Shown piece after piece: positions 23,113-33,074 of a stretch of 56,768 nucleotides of DNA (positions are counted from its first letter, which is position 1; each line of letters begins with the position of its first letter). The position numbers and the translations under genes were made by a program. The notes under the pieces are model-generated. The model was not told where the DNA came from. It made no database searches and saw only the letters and a program-made list of their open reading frames with translations. Origin of the DNA: an uncultured Planctomycetota bacterium (GTDB lineage: Bacteria > Planctomycetota > Phycisphaerae > SM23-33). The stretch lies in assembly GCA_903892515.1 (NCBI GenBank), contig CAITIS010000023.1, positions 1 through 56,768 on the forward strand, read 5' to 3'.

Positions 23113-24864
23113 TCATCCTTTCGTCGCCATCGACTTGCCGTTTCTCGGGAACCTCAGCACCTGGACGGCACAGGGCGGCAGCAGAAGATCCAGCTGCGGG
23201 TGCGGAAAGACTTGCTCTGCGCCGCTTAACAACTCACGGCATGGAAAAGGGCCGTCTTTTTCGAGGACAGGCGCCAGATCAACCGTGATGCGCTGCGGGT
23301 TGCCCGTGTCGAAGTTGCACACCACCAGAAAACCGGATGCCGGCGTCCCGGTGTCTCGACGAAATGCCGCGATCACGGCGGGATGCCCGTTATCGACAAA
23401 CTGGCAGTTGCCCCCGCGCCGGAAGGCCGGATAGTCGGCGAGGATGGCATTGACCTGGCCGATGAACCGTGCAAACCGCGGCTCGGCGGGATACGACATC
23501 TTCGGTTTCCTGCCGATGAAGTTGATCCGTTCCTTCTCCCCGAATTCCACTCCCTGCGGAATTCCCGTGGCCCCGGTGCCCAACAAGGCGGCGGCAACGT
23601 AGCGAGGGGCCGTTGAGTCGCTTGTCCCGAACTCCTGTGCGGGCGCGCCGGAATCATGTGACGTGATCGGCATGAAGTATCGGACCTGCGCGGAAACACG
23701 ATGGATGTAATTCAAGTACTCGCGGAGTTGAGGCACAAATCTGTAGTTCCATGGCGTCGCCAGGATGAGATTCAACCCCCATTCTGGCCCGGTGTTCAGC
23801 AGCGTGCGTTCATCCGTGAAATACTCAGCGAGGATACCCACCTCGGGATACTCCGCATGCAGCGCCGCCGTGAGCGCCTGAACGAAGGCGGGGTCGCTAC
23901 TGTGGAGATTGTCGATACGCACGAACCCCCCGGTATCATTGGCGTATTTCGCCCAGAACAGCGCGTAGTCGGTCATGTACGCCCGTATTTCCGAACGGAT
24001 CGCCTCCGACGGGTGCTCATAGTTGATCAGGACGAGGTCGTTCCAGGCGTGCCAGCCCTGGTCGGTCCAATACCGAGCGCGCCTGAACCCATCCGGCTGA
24101 CTGTCATCTGGCATGATCCAATCCGGCGCCCGACGCGCCATCGTGCTGTTTACGCCCACATGGTTAAGGACCAGGCCGAAACACAGCCGGATACCGAGTG
24201 CCCTTGCTTCCTCGATGTACTTCTCTAACTGCGACAGGCCATCTTGCCGTACCCCTGTTACCAGGTAGCTGGGGTCAATACCAAAGAGATCCTTGGCCGC
24301 GTACGGGCTTTCGGATGTGTCCATCGTGGTTACGGGCAGCAGGTGAACGGCATTGAAGCCCATCTCGCGGATGCGTCTAAGATCGGCTTTCCAGTCGGCC
24401 ACCGTGCCGGAGACGGTAGGAATCATCGTGTACATGCGCAGGTCATCCACCTGCGGGGGATCGATCAACACCCAAGCATCAGGAACTGTGTCCCGGAGCC
24501 AGGTGGCACCCCTATCCAGCGAGAACTCGGCCCGGAACGAATGGAGGCCCGGGCGTTCTGGCGTGAGGCCGCACGTCAGCGTCCGCTCATCGGAACGCAC
24601 GAAGGGGATTTCGGCCCATGCGTCACCCACGTTGGATTTCAGTGTCGTCACGAGGTTCGCTTGAATATCGTTTGGAAGAGGCTTTTCCGTGGTGATGGTC
24701 AAAGACAAAACTTCCCCCTGGCACACGCGTGACACACTCTGCCGTCCGATGGCATAAGAACGATGGATCTGACCGGCAATGGGATGGACGCGCGGGCGCT
24801 CGGGCAAGACGGGAATCTGGCGGTGTTGGATCGGCATAGGGGCTTTTTTATCGCTGGGGTTCAT
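23113..24864 (-). CDS. alpha-amylase family glycoside hydrolase (GH13-like)
   Basis: A catalytic TIM barrel of about 583 residues preceded by a beta-sandwich ('TLTCGLTPERPGLHSFRAEF'). GH13 regions appear as 'MGFNAVHLLPVTTMD', 'RLCFGLVLNHVGVNS', 'GGFVRIDNLHSSDPAFV' (nucleophile Asp), 'VGILAEYFTDERTL' (acid Glu) and 'FMPITSHDSGAPAQE' (third acidic residue). The sequence departs from canonical wording in regions II and IV, so the exact specificity is uncertain; an alpha-glucan-degrading or maltosyl role is likely. The open frame extends to 24945, but the ATG at 24864, overlapping the ATPase stop by 17 bases, is preferred. No signal peptide was seen. Confidence 0.85.
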   Translation of the reverse strand: MNPSDKKAPMPIQHRQIPVLPERPRVHPIAGQIHRSYAIGRQSVSRVCQGEVLSLTITTEKPLPNDIQANLVTTLKSNVGDAWAEIPFVRSDERTLTCGLTPERPGLHSFRAEFSLDRGATWLRDTVPDAWVLIDPPQVDDLRMYTMIPTVSGTVADWKADLRRIREMGFNAVHLLPVTTMDTSESPYAAKDLFGIDPSYLVTGVRQDGLSQLEKYIEEARALGIRLCFGLVLNHVGVNSTMARRAPDWIMPDDSQPDGFRRARYWTDQGWHAWNDLVLINYEHPSEAIRSEIRAYMTDYALFWAKYANDTGGFVRIDNLHSSDPAFVQALTAALHAEYPEVGILAEYFTDERTLLNTGPEWGLNLILATPWNYRFVPQLREYLNYIHRVSAQVRYFMPITSHDSGAPAQEFGTSDSTAPRYVAAALLGTGATGIPQGVEFGEKERINFIGRKPKMSYPAEPRFARFIGQVNAILADYPAFRRGGNCQFVDNGHPAVIAAFRRDTGTPASGFLVVCNFDTGNPQRITVDLAPVLEKDGPFPCRELLSGAEQVFPHPQLDLLLPPCAVQVLRFPRNGKSMATKG

Positions 24865-27487
24865 CTTTCCGGATCTTCCGCTCCGCCTGGAGCCAGTCTT
24901 GAACCGCGTGCCCTTCGTGGCGCCCTTGCCGTTCGTATTGTTCATAGGCTCGCGAGGCGATCTGCGATGCCACGTCGGCAGGTGTCTTGGCCACTTGGGA
25001 CGCGGGAGTTCGATCGAACACCCGATACGCCAGCAGTTTCACGCGGTCATTTAGGAGGAACCAAGCCAGGGCATAGCCCCACACGAATAGTGCCCAGCCC
25101 CAGCCCAGCGGCGTCATAAATAACCCGTAAACCGCTATCAACGTCGCCACAGTTTGCGTGCCGAGCACTGCTATCCATAGGATCCGCGCGGGTCGTATGG
25201 ACCAGAACGGGCCACGCGTGCGCGTGAGGAAAATTGTCAGATGTCCCGCCACGGACAGTTTCAAATACATCAGCGTCTGGATGTGCGCGCGGTCGAGATG
25301 GAAGACGCGTTCGCCCAGATAGAACAAGCCGAAGGCGGCCACGACCCCAATGACGCCCAATACCGAGGAAATCCCCAGCACCATGCGCATGTTCCAGGCC
25401 TCTGGCTTGTCCTTGTAGTGAACGTTGTCATACGCGATGGACAGGATCGCACCGTCGTTGAGCAACGCGATCATCACGATCATCACCGCGGTCACCGGGT
25501 AGAACTTAAAGATCAGGATCGCCAGCGTCATCAATAACAGCACGCGCAGCGTCTCGGCGATGCGGTAGATCGCGTAGCTGTTCATCCGCTGGAAGATCTT
25601 CCGGCTCTCCTTGATCGCGTCAATAATCACCGATAGTCCCGGCGCCACCAGCACGATGGATGCCGCCGCGCGTGCCGCGTCCGTCGCGCCGGAAACCGCG
25701 ATGCCGCAGTCGGCCTTCTTCAGCGCGGGGGCGTCATTCACCCCGTCGCCCGTCATGCCGACGATGTGGCCGCGTTTCTGCAAGACATCCACGATGTGGA
25801 ACTTATGTTCGGGGAACACCTGCGCGAACCCGTCGGCTTTGTCGATGGACGCGGCCACCTCTGCGGTCTCCTGCTTTTTCGAGTCGCCCAAACTGCCGGC
25901 GTCCAGGATGTTTGTGCCCATGTCTAAGGTGTTGGCAGTCTCCTTGGCGATGGCCAGTGCATCCCCCGTCACCATCTTGACCTGCACGCCCATATGCCGG
26001 GCGGTTGCGATGGTGGCCTTGGCATCTTCTCGCGGGGGATCGAACAGGGGCAAAACGCCAACGAGTTGCCATTGCCCGTCGCCCTCGGCCCGCGCCACGC
26101 CCAGCGAACGAAAGCCACGCCTCGCGAACTCGTTGACCGCCTTCTCGACGGCGGGCTTCACTTGGGCGGCATTGGCCGACAATGCCACAATTACCTGCGG
26201 CGCGCCCTTGGTCACCTTGAACGTCTTTCCGTCCTTGCCCTTAACGGTGGCCTCGGTGCGTTTATGCACCGGGTCGAACGGCTGGAAGTGAACCACCTGA
26301 TAAGCCTGCAATGCCTCTTTGTCTTTCACGCCGGCCAGCACGGCCAGGTCAATGGTGTCGTCATTGTCCGAACGCGACGCCAGCGCGCCATCGAGGACGA
26401 CTTGATCGGCGGGGACATCGTTCACGCTGAACGGATCGCCCAATGTCAGCTTGTTCTGGGTCAGGGTGCCGGTCTTGTCCGAGCACAGCACATCCACGCC
26501 CGCTAATTCCTCGATGGCCACCAACTTGCTCACGATCGCCTTCTTCCTTGCGAGGAGGCGCGCGCCGACCGCCATCGTCACCGACAACACCGTAGGCATC
26601 GCCACAGGGATCGCCGCGACCGTCAGGATGAGGGCGAATAGAAGGACTGGATCCTGAGGAGGTTTCGCGTACAGCATGGGTTCACCGCGAAAGATGCCGA
26701 CCGTAATGATCACGACCACCAGAGCCACCGCGAGGATGATCAGGTACTTGCCGATCTTCAGCACGGCCTTTTGAAAATGACTGACGGTGTGCGCCTCCTG
26801 CACGAGTGACGCCGTCTTACCGAAGTAGGTCTTGTCGCCCGTGGCATAGACCATCGCGCCGATTTCACCTTGGCGGATAATCGACCCCGAAAACACCGCC
26901 TCGCCAGGTTTGCGCGTAGCGGGCAATGACTCGCCCGTCAGCGCGGACTGGTCCACCTCCACCGGGTCGCCGTCCAGCAGGCGGGCATCCGCCGGCACGA
27001 TGTCGCCCAGGCGCATGCGGATGACGTCGCCCGGCACCAACTCCCGCGCCGCCGGGTTGACCCACTTGCCATCCCGTCTCACCCGGGCCTTGACCGCCAG
27101 CCTGGCCTTCAGGGCGTCGATGGCATTGCCGGCCTGGTGTTCCTCCCAAAATCCGACCACGGCGTTGCAAAGAAGCAAAAAGAGGATGATGCCAAAATCC
27201 TCCCAGTGCCCGACCACGGCCGACAGAATGACCGCCACCTCAATCATCCACGGAATGGGGCCCCAAAAATAGGTTAGGAACTTCAGGAACGGATTGCTCT
27301 TCTTCTCTTCTATCTCGTTAGGCCCGTATTGGGTCAGCCGCTTCTGCGCCTCGGCTTGAGTGAGACCCTCCGGCGAAGATCCCAGCTTCTTCTCCAACTC
27401 CGGCATGGGAAGGGATTTCAGGTCGTCCTTCGCATCGGGCTTCGGTCCCGGCTCGGCGGCCTTGGACTTATTGGCATTAGATTCCAT
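24848..27487 (-). CDS. plasma-membrane proton-efflux P-type ATPase (P3A)
   Basis: An 879-residue ATPase of the fungal/plant-type H+ pump class. 'QYGPNEIEEKKSNPFLKFLT', 'VDQSALTGESLPATRKPGEA', phosphorylation site 'LCSDKTGTLTQNKLTL' and 'GMTGDGVNDAPALKKADCGI' are followed by 'TDAARAAASIVLVAPGLSVI', typical of P3A enzymes. It would extrude protons at ATP cost or set membrane potential. AGGAG precedes the ATG at 27487 by 8 bases; a GTG at 27496 is the alternative. Its place among fermentation genes suggests a job in acid stress when acetate is made. Confidence 0.94.
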   Translation of the reverse strand: MESNANKSKAAEPGPKPDAKDDLKSLPMPELEKKLGSSPEGLTQAEAQKRLTQYGPNEIEEKKSNPFLKFLTYFWGPIPWMIEVAVILSAVVGHWEDFGIILFLLLCNAVVGFWEEHQAGNAIDALKARLAVKARVRRDGKWVNPAARELVPGDVIRMRLGDIVPADARLLDGDPVEVDQSALTGESLPATRKPGEAVFSGSIIRQGEIGAMVYATGDKTYFGKTASLVQEAHTVSHFQKAVLKIGKYLIILAVALVVVIITVGIFRGEPMLYAKPPQDPVLLFALILTVAAIPVAMPTVLSVTMAVGARLLARKKAIVSKLVAIEELAGVDVLCSDKTGTLTQNKLTLGDPFSVNDVPADQVVLDGALASRSDNDDTIDLAVLAGVKDKEALQAYQVVHFQPFDPVHKRTEATVKGKDGKTFKVTKGAPQVIVALSANAAQVKPAVEKAVNEFARRGFRSLGVARAEGDGQWQLVGVLPLFDPPREDAKATIATARHMGVQVKMVTGDALAIAKETANTLDMGTNILDAGSLGDSKKQETAEVAASIDKADGFAQVFPEHKFHIVDVLQKRGHIVGMTGDGVNDAPALKKADCGIAVSGATDAARAAASIVLVAPGLSVIIDAIKESRKIFQRMNSYAIYRIAETLRVLLLMTLAILIFKFYPVTAVMIVMIALLNDGAILSIAYDNVHYKDKPEAWNMRMVLGISSVLGVIGVVAAFGLFYLGERVFHLDRAHIQTLMYLKLSVAGHLTIFLTRTRGPFWSIRPARILWIAVLGTQTVATLIAVYGLFMTPLGWGWALFVWGYALAWFLLNDRVKLLAYRVFDRTPASQVAKTPADVASQIASRAYEQYERQGRHEGHAVQDWLQAERKIRKDEPQR

Positions 27488-27553
27488 GATGGGCACTCCT
27501 CAGTCTCCACTATGCCGAAGGTTTCGTCAGCTTTGGGATGCTCGTGGTCATGC

Positions 27554-28576
27554 TCACGTCTTCTCCATCGTGGCAGTGTATTCGCCACGGCGCGCCGCCT
27601 GATTGCATCTGGCTCGATGAAGCAGAGCTTGCTGTGCAGCCGGGACGTTGGTCTCCTCGCCTCGCCAGATCTCCAAGGCCGGTTGCTGGATGGCGCGGGC
27701 AAATGAAAACGCCAACGCCCAAGGCAGTCGCGACTTAAACCTGGCGTTCATAGCGTTCAAGCGGGCCGAGGCCAGTTCGGCAGGCTGGCCGCCCGACAGG
27801 AACGCAATTCCCGGAACCGCAGCAGGGACGGCTCGCAAGAGACACTTCACGGTGGCGTCGGCCACCTCGTCCACCGCGTCTTGCCTGGGGCAGGTCAACC
27901 CCGGAAGCACCATGTTGGGCTTCAGGATCATCCCCTCCAGCATCACGCGTTGTGTGTAAAGCTGGTTGAAAGCCGTTCGCAGGACTTCCTCCGTTACTTC
28001 GCGGCACCGCTCCAGGGTGTGCCCGCCGTCCATGAGCACCTCCGGCTCGACGACGGGGACGAGTCCGGCCTCCTGGCACAACGCAGCGTAGCGAGCCAAC
28101 GCCTGCGCGTTGGCCTCGATGCAACCCCGGCTGGGAATGCCGTCGCCTATGGCAATCACCGCGCGCCACTTCGCAAAACGGGCGCCCATGTGAGAGTATT
28201 CAGCCAGGCGCTCTCGCAATCCGTCCAGGCCTTCGGTCACTTTCTCTCCGAGATGGCCCGCCATGTCCTTCGCGCCGGTGTCCACTTTGATGCCAGGAAT
28301 GATTCCCGCATCGCGGATGGCTTTAGCAAAGGGAGTGCCATCTTTCTTCTGCTGGCGGATCGTCTCGTCGTACAGGATCGCGCCACTGATGCACTCACCG
28401 AGCGCGGGCGTGGTCACAATCAGCTCCCGGTAGGCGCGCCGGGCCTCCTCGGTCTGCGGAATCCCCAACTTGGCAAATCGTTTGTTGCAGGTTGGATTGC
28501 TTTCATCCATCGCCAGCAGGCCCTTGGCGCCGGCGACCATCGCCCTCGCAGTGTCGATAAGCTCCTGCGCACTCAT
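27554..28576 (-). CDS. class I fructose-bisphosphate aldolase
   Basis: Cleaves fructose-1,6-bisphosphate to triose phosphates by a Schiff-base mechanism. The protein is 340 residues. The eukaryotic-type class I fold is visible: '[20 protein letters not shown]', '[20 protein letters not shown]', '[20 protein letters not shown]', '[20 protein letters not shown]' and the Schiff-base lysine in '[20 protein letters not shown]'. The start overlaps the phosphoketolase stop (ATGA, 28573-28576), so the two are coupled. This supports a bifid-like or mixed route in which triose phosphate from phosphoketolase meets glycolysis. Confidence 0.94.
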   Translation of the reverse strand: MSAQELIDTARAMVAGAKGLLAMDESNPTCNKRFAKLGIPQTEEARRAYRELIVTTPALGECISGAILYDETIRQQKKDGTPFAKAIRDAGIIPGIKVDTGAKDMAGHLGEKVTEGLDGLRERLAEYSHMGARFAKWRAVIAIGDGIPSRGCIEANAQALARYAALCQEAGLVPVVEPEVLMDGGHTLERCREVTEEVLRTAFNQLYTQRVMLEGMILKPNMVLPGLTCPRQDAVDEVADATVKCLLRAVPAAVPGIAFLSGGQPAELASARLNAMNARFKSRLPWALAFSFARAIQQPALEIWRGEETNVPAAQQALLHRARCNQAARRGEYTATMEKT

Positions 28577-31002
28577 TTGGGGTTGCCCCACTTCCAATTC
28601 CGGATTTCCGGCATATCCTGGCCGTGCTTGGCGATGTACTGCTTGTGCTCGATGAGCTTGTCCTGCACCGTCTGCTTCAGGTAGGCCCCCTTGGCGCCCA
28701 AGTGCGGCAGCCGATCCACTACGTCCTGCACCAGGTGGAACCGGTCCAGGTCATTCTGCACCCTTACGTCAAAGGCCGTCGTGATCGTGCCCTCTTCCTT
28801 GTAGCCTCGGACGTGCAGGTTACGGTTGGTTCGGCGGTAGGTCAGCCGGTGGACCAGCCAGGGGTATCCATGAAAACCAAAGATGATGTGCTTGTCTTTC
28901 GTGAAGAGCGAGTCGTAGTCCGTGTCGCTGAGCCCATGTGGGTGCTCGCTCTGGGGCTGGAGCTTCATGAGATCGACGACGTTAATGACCCGGATTCTCA
29001 GGTCGGGCAGATGTTGGCGAAGGATGGAAACGGCCGCCAGGATCTCCAGCGTGGGCGTGTCTCCGCAACAGGCCATGACCACGTCCGGCTCGCCGCCTTG
29101 GTCGTTGCTGGCCCATTGCCAGATGCCAATTCCTTCGGTGCAGTGCACCACCGCCGCATCCATGGTCAACCATTGAGGCAACGCGTGTTTGCCCGCAACC
29201 ACCACGTTCACGTAGTGCCGGCTCCGCAGGCAGTGATCAAATACCGACAACAGGCAGTTGGCGTCAGGCGGGAGGTACACACGCACGATATCGGCCTTCT
29301 TGTTGATGACATGGTCGAGAAAGCCCGGATCCTGGTGCGTGAAGCCGTTGTGATCCTGCTGCCAGACGTGGGAGGCGAGCAGGTAGTTCAGCGAGGCGAT
29401 CTTCCGCCGCCAGGGTAGTTCTAACGTCACCTTCAGCCACTTGGCGTGCTGGCTGAACATCGAATCAACGATGCGAATGAAGGCCTCATAGCTATTGAAC
29501 AGCCCGTGCCGCCCGGTCAGCAGATATCCCTCTAACCAGCCCTGGCACTGGTGCTCGCTGAGCATCGAGTCCAGCACGCGTCCGGCGGGCGCGAGGAACT
29601 CGTCATTCTTCACTTCCCGGGCGTCCCACTGACGATTGGTGACTTCAAAGACCGCGCCCAGGAGATTCGAGAGCGTCTCATCGGGTCCGAAGATCCGGAA
29701 GTTCCGTTGATCCTGGTTGAGCTTGGCCACGTCGCGCAGGAATTTGCCCAGCACAAGCGTATCCTGGCCGGCCACGGCGCCGGGCGAAGGCACGGTCACC
29801 GCGTGGACGCGGAAGTCCGGTATCCGCAGGTCGCGCAGCAGAAGGCCGCCGTTGGCGTGAGGATTGGCGCCCATCCGCCGGTCGCCTTTGGGAGCCAACT
29901 CGGCCAACTCTGGCCTGAGTCGGCCATTCTTATCGAACAATTCTTCTGCCTTGTAGCTCTTCATCCAGCTTTCAAGCTGCTTGAGATGATCGGGATGCTC
30001 GGAATCCACCAGGAGTGGCACCTGGTGCGCTCGGAACGTGCCCTCCACTTGCAGACCATCGACGACTTTCGGCCCCGTCCAGCCCTTGGGCGACCTCAGG
30101 ACGATCATGGGCCAGCGCGGCCGGGTAGTGTCGTTCTTGCTCCGCGCGTTCGCTTGGATTTGCCGGATGGCCTCGATGGCCTTTTCCAATGTGCCGGCCA
30201 TGAGCTGATGCATCTCTTCCGGCTCGTCACCTTCCACAAAGTAAGGCGTCCAGCCGCAGCCTCGAAAGAATTGCTCCAATTCCTCATGCTCGATGCGGGC
30301 CAGGACGGTCGGGTTGCTAATCTTGTAGCCGTTGAGGTGCAGAATAGGCAGCACGGCCCCATCTGTGATTGGATTGAGGAACTTGTTCGACTGCCAGGCG
30401 GTCGCCAAGGGGCCGGTTTCCGCCTCACCGTCACCGACGATGCAGGCGACGACCAGATCGGGATTGTCGAACGCGGCCCCGAAGGCATGGCTCAGCGAAT
30501 AGCCCAACTCGCCACCTTCGTGAATCGACCCAGGCGTCGTCGGGGCAACATGGCTGGAAATTCCGCCGGGAAAAGAGAATTGCGTGAACAGCTTCTTCAG
30601 CCCGGCCTCATCCTGTGTGACGTCGGGATACACCTCGCTGTAGGTGCCTTCCAGGTACGTATTGCCCACCAGAGCCGGGCCGCCGTGACCAGGACCGGCG
30701 ATGTAGAACATATCCAAGTCGTATTTCTTGATGACCCGGTTCAGGTGCACGTAGATGAAGTTCTGGCCCGGCGTGGTGCCCCAGTGCCCAACCACCAGGG
30801 GCTTCACGTGCTCCAGCTTCAGCGGCTCCCGAAGCAAGGGGTTGTCGTACAAGTAGATCTGGCCGACGGATAGATAATTCGCGGCACGCCAATAGGCGTC
30901 GATCTTGTGAAGCAGCTCGGGTGGAAGTGGAGCGTTGGCGTTGCATGTTTCCAGCCGGTTGCTCTCGGCTTTGAGGTCGTGTCCCACTGAATCGATTGAC
31001 AT
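28573..31002 (-). CDS. xfp: phosphoketolase (xylulose-5-P/fructose-6-P)
   Basis: A thiamine-diphosphate enzyme of about 809 residues that splits X5P (or F6P) with phosphate to acetyl phosphate and a sugar phosphate. Motifs include '[20 protein letters not shown]', '[19 protein letters not shown]', the ThDP motif '[20 protein letters not shown]' and '[20 protein letters not shown]'. The open frame runs to 31182, but GAGGA precedes the ATG at 31002 ([10 protein letters not shown]), which fits family starts. With ackA it gives a two-step ATP-forming acetate route; with gnd and pgm it can draw on glycogen. Confidence 0.96.
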   Translation of the reverse strand: MSIDSVGHDLKAESNRLETCNANAPLPPELLHKIDAYWRAANYLSVGQIYLYDNPLLREPLKLEHVKPLVVGHWGTTPGQNFIYVHLNRVIKKYDLDMFYIAGPGHGGPALVGNTYLEGTYSEVYPDVTQDEAGLKKLFTQFSFPGGISSHVAPTTPGSIHEGGELGYSLSHAFGAAFDNPDLVVACIVGDGEAETGPLATAWQSNKFLNPITDGAVLPILHLNGYKISNPTVLARIEHEELEQFFRGCGWTPYFVEGDEPEEMHQLMAGTLEKAIEAIRQIQANARSKNDTTRPRWPMIVLRSPKGWTGPKVVDGLQVEGTFRAHQVPLLVDSEHPDHLKQLESWMKSYKAEELFDKNGRLRPELAELAPKGDRRMGANPHANGGLLLRDLRIPDFRVHAVTVPSPGAVAGQDTLVLGKFLRDVAKLNQDQRNFRIFGPDETLSNLLGAVFEVTNRQWDAREVKNDEFLAPAGRVLDSMLSEHQCQGWLEGYLLTGRHGLFNSYEAFIRIVDSMFSQHAKWLKVTLELPWRRKIASLNYLLASHVWQQDHNGFTHQDPGFLDHVINKKADIVRVYLPPDANCLLSVFDHCLRSRHYVNVVVAGKHALPQWLTMDAAVVHCTEGIGIWQWASNDQGGEPDVVMACCGDTPTLEILAAVSILRQHLPDLRIRVINVVDLMKLQPQSEHPHGLSDTDYDSLFTKDKHIIFGFHGYPWLVHRLTYRRTNRNLHVRGYKEEGTITTAFDVRVQNDLDRFHLVQDVVDRLPHLGAKGAYLKQTVQDKLIEHKQYIAKHGQDMPEIRNWKWGNPK

Positions 31003-31034
31003 AGTTTGTTCCTCTAGGTTTGCACGACGCGATC

Positions 31035-31256
31035 CTAAGGCCCATTCGCGGCGGGCGTCGGTTGAGTCGCGGCTTGGCCCGGTCTCAAGGACAGGCTGTT
31101 CGTCATTACATAGACAAGGATAAGGGCAAGCATCAGCAGCACGCCGACCCAGACTCGCCAATCTCGATGGGCGTGCCTCCAAAAGTGGCCGCGCGGGTGG
31201 GCGTGATCCCGTGGCTTGGCTCCTTCGCTCTCCGCATCGTGCTTGTTCGCCATCAT
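31035..31256 (-). CDS. small single-helix membrane protein, unknown function
   Basis: A 73-residue protein: a charged His-rich N-terminus ('[18 protein letters not shown]'), one membrane helix ('[18 protein letters not shown]') and a short Ala/Pro tail. Two adjacent ATGs at 31256 and 31253 begin it; the longer frame to 31304 would need a TTG. It lies between the PRC-barrel and phosphoketolase genes on the same strand. I recognise no family. It may be a membrane accessory to the island; confidence is in its existence, not its role. Confidence 0.6.
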   Translation of the reverse strand: MMANKHDAESEGAKPRDHAHPRGHFWRHAHRDWRVWVGVLLMLALILVYVMTNSLSLRPGQAATQPTPAANGP

Positions 31257-31300
31257 CTCGTTCCCATCAAGAGGCACTGACTTATTTGCGAAGCGACGCT

Positions 31301-32071
31301 TCAACGAGAATGCCCTTTGGCAGCCGATTCATCGACCCAATAGCCCTGGCGATTGTAGTGTCGATGCAGTTGGGTCTCATAATCCCGAGTCAGCAGAAAC
31401 TCCTCCGTGTATTCCGGTGACTGCCTGATTGCCTCGCGCCGAAGATTGACGAAGAGTTCCGACTCGCTCCAATTGACACGCTCGATCCACTGGAGCGAAA
31501 CGACAACCTTTTTGCCAGGCCACCAGTTCCGCGTATCGATGATCAGGTAACGAATCGCCCACGTCTCATCATCGATGATGAAATCCTCGATATGGCCAAT
31601 CTCGCCGTCAGCGGCGTGGACGTGATGGCCGCTCACGGCGTTAGTGCTACGCAGATGAGGATCCCACGCTTTTTCAGGTTTGGTGGGGTCTCTTCCTTGT
31701 TCACGATCACGCACAATGTAAGGATAGGACCCCCACATGTAGGGCCCGCCCCAATACGTCGGCCAGCCATAATACCCGTAATACTCGTGCTCGAACTGTC
31801 GCGAAACGGGCTTGTCACTGTCCAGGGAGGGGCTATCCTCAATCTGCTTCCTGGTCAAGTCGATGGCGATCTGCTGCTGTTCTCTCATCACGGCGCCCAA
31901 TGCATGCGGGGAGATCAGCACCTGTCTGCCCGTGAGCCAGTTTCCGGTGTCAGCGACCAGATAGCGAACCGCCCAGTGCTTGTCATCGAAGAAGAAGTCC
32001 TTGACCTTTCCTATTTCCCCGTCAAGGCTGTGCAATGTGTAACCCGTTAGCATTTTGGCTTTGTTTAGCAT
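31301..32071 (-). CDS. double PRC-barrel domain protein
   Basis: A 256-residue protein with two PRC-barrel units: 'AKMLTGYTLHSLDGEIGKVK' with 'WAVRYLVADTGNWLTGRQVL' and, after an aromatic Tyr/Gly/Trp-rich linker ('YYGYYGWPTYWGGPYMWG'), 'VSGHHVHAADGEIGHIEDFI' with 'WAIRYLIIDTRNWWPGKKVV'. PRC-barrels bind proteins, nucleic acids or membrane surfaces; this double form is common beside stress and phosphoketolase genes in environmental bacteria. AAAGGAC precedes the ATG at 32071. No catalytic role is evident. Confidence 0.88.
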   Translation of the reverse strand: MLNKAKMLTGYTLHSLDGEIGKVKDFFFDDKHWAVRYLVADTGNWLTGRQVLISPHALGAVMREQQQIAIDLTRKQIEDSPSLDSDKPVSRQFEHEYYGYYGWPTYWGGPYMWGSYPYIVRDREQGRDPTKPEKAWDPHLRSTNAVSGHHVHAADGEIGHIEDFIIDDETWAIRYLIIDTRNWWPGKKVVVSLQWIERVNWSESELFVNLRREAIRQSPEYTEEFLLTRDYETQLHRHYNRQGYWVDESAAKGHSR

Positions 32072-32230
32072 GGTAGTCCTTTCGCTCTTTGAGTTTCGTT
32101 TATACTCACCGTTGTCGGCTGAGTGTCGCGGTCCGAGAGCAAAGGCGGGGCCGCACTCGCGAGTTACAACGAGACACGGCGAATATCGCTCGCTGGTCCG
32201 CCGCGATGATTTCACGCCGCTCCGAAACGG

Positions 32231-32800
32231 TTACTGCCCGGCCGCGTTGTCTTTCATCATCTTCTGCATCATTGGGCAGGACATCGGCATGGGCTTACCC
32301 TCTTTCATCCTCTTCGCCATGACGGGCATCATCTTCTTATGCATCTCCATCATCTGCCCCATCGTCGTCATGGCTTCGCCGGACATTTTGGGCATCATCG
32401 CCTTCTGCTCATCGGTAAGCACCGCCATTGCATCAGCGGCTGCCTTCTTCTCGATCTCCATGAGCTTGGACTTCTGATTGTCGGTGAGCTTGAGATTCTC
32501 CATGCCCATTAGCATGCCCGGGCTGGTGGGATACATCGGGGCCATCATCAGCGCCTTGGACATGTTCATCATGTCCTCGGTAATACCCGCCTCCTTCATC
32601 ATCTCCTCCCGCATCTTCATCATCTCCGGAGTCATATCCTTCTTGTCCATCATCGGACAGGCCGGGCACATGCCCCCCTTCATCATGGGCATCTCGTGTT
32701 TCATGGGCTCCGTGGGCTTCGACGTGTCCTGGGCAACCGCGTACGTTGCGACCAGGATTCCCACTGCCACCAGCAATGCCATCGTTACGTTACGTTTCAT
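32231..32800 (-). CDS. secreted methionine-rich protein, likely copper-binding (Spy/CpxP-like)
   Basis: A signal peptide '[18 protein letters not shown]' precedes a 165-residue mature protein packed with Met (many Met-Met pairs such as '[18 protein letters not shown]') and Lys, ending with '[15 protein letters not shown]'. Two LTxxQ-like segments ('[20 protein letters not shown]' and '[12 protein letters not shown]') recall Spy/CpxP periplasmic chaperones. The thioether-rich composition suggests Cu(I) binding. It is divergent from the copper ATPase gene to its right, which shares the metal theme. AAGGAG precedes the ATG. Confidence 0.8.
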   Translation of the reverse strand: MKRNVTMALLVAVGILVATYAVAQDTSKPTEPMKHEMPMMKGGMCPACPMMDKKDMTPEMMKMREEMMKEAGITEDMMNMSKALMMAPMYPTSPGMLMGMENLKLTDNQKSKLMEIEKKAAADAMAVLTDEQKAMMPKMSGEAMTTMGQMMEMHKKMMPVMAKRMKEGKPMPMSCPMMQKMMKDNAAGQ

Positions 32801-33074
32801 GAGCGCTCTCCTTCTCTATTCGGCCGTGTGCGCGGCAACGAGTCCCGCGTTTCTTCTATCTGCCTTACGTGCGCTTAGAAGAAATTGTAGGCGTGGCAAC
32901 GAGTTGGCGCGGACAAGGAGCGTAGAATCGCTTGATCAGTTGTGGCTCGGGGCGGCTATCTACTGCCTACATCGAACAGGCGTCGCTGGAGGAGCAGGCC
33001 AGGCGGTCCGTCGGGCGTACCACCCTTGCTCTTGCCAACCGTCCTACCATTGGTTGGGGGTCGTCGAGGTCGAG

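Noticed and set aside
29551..30873. A 440-codon plus-strand frame inside the phosphoketolase gene
   Set aside because: It is a shadow; the phosphoketolase on the other strand is certain.
32478..33074. Long N-terminal extension of the copper ATPase frame
   Set aside because: It is antisense to the Met-rich gene and not protein-like; the YHS domain is the natural N-terminus.
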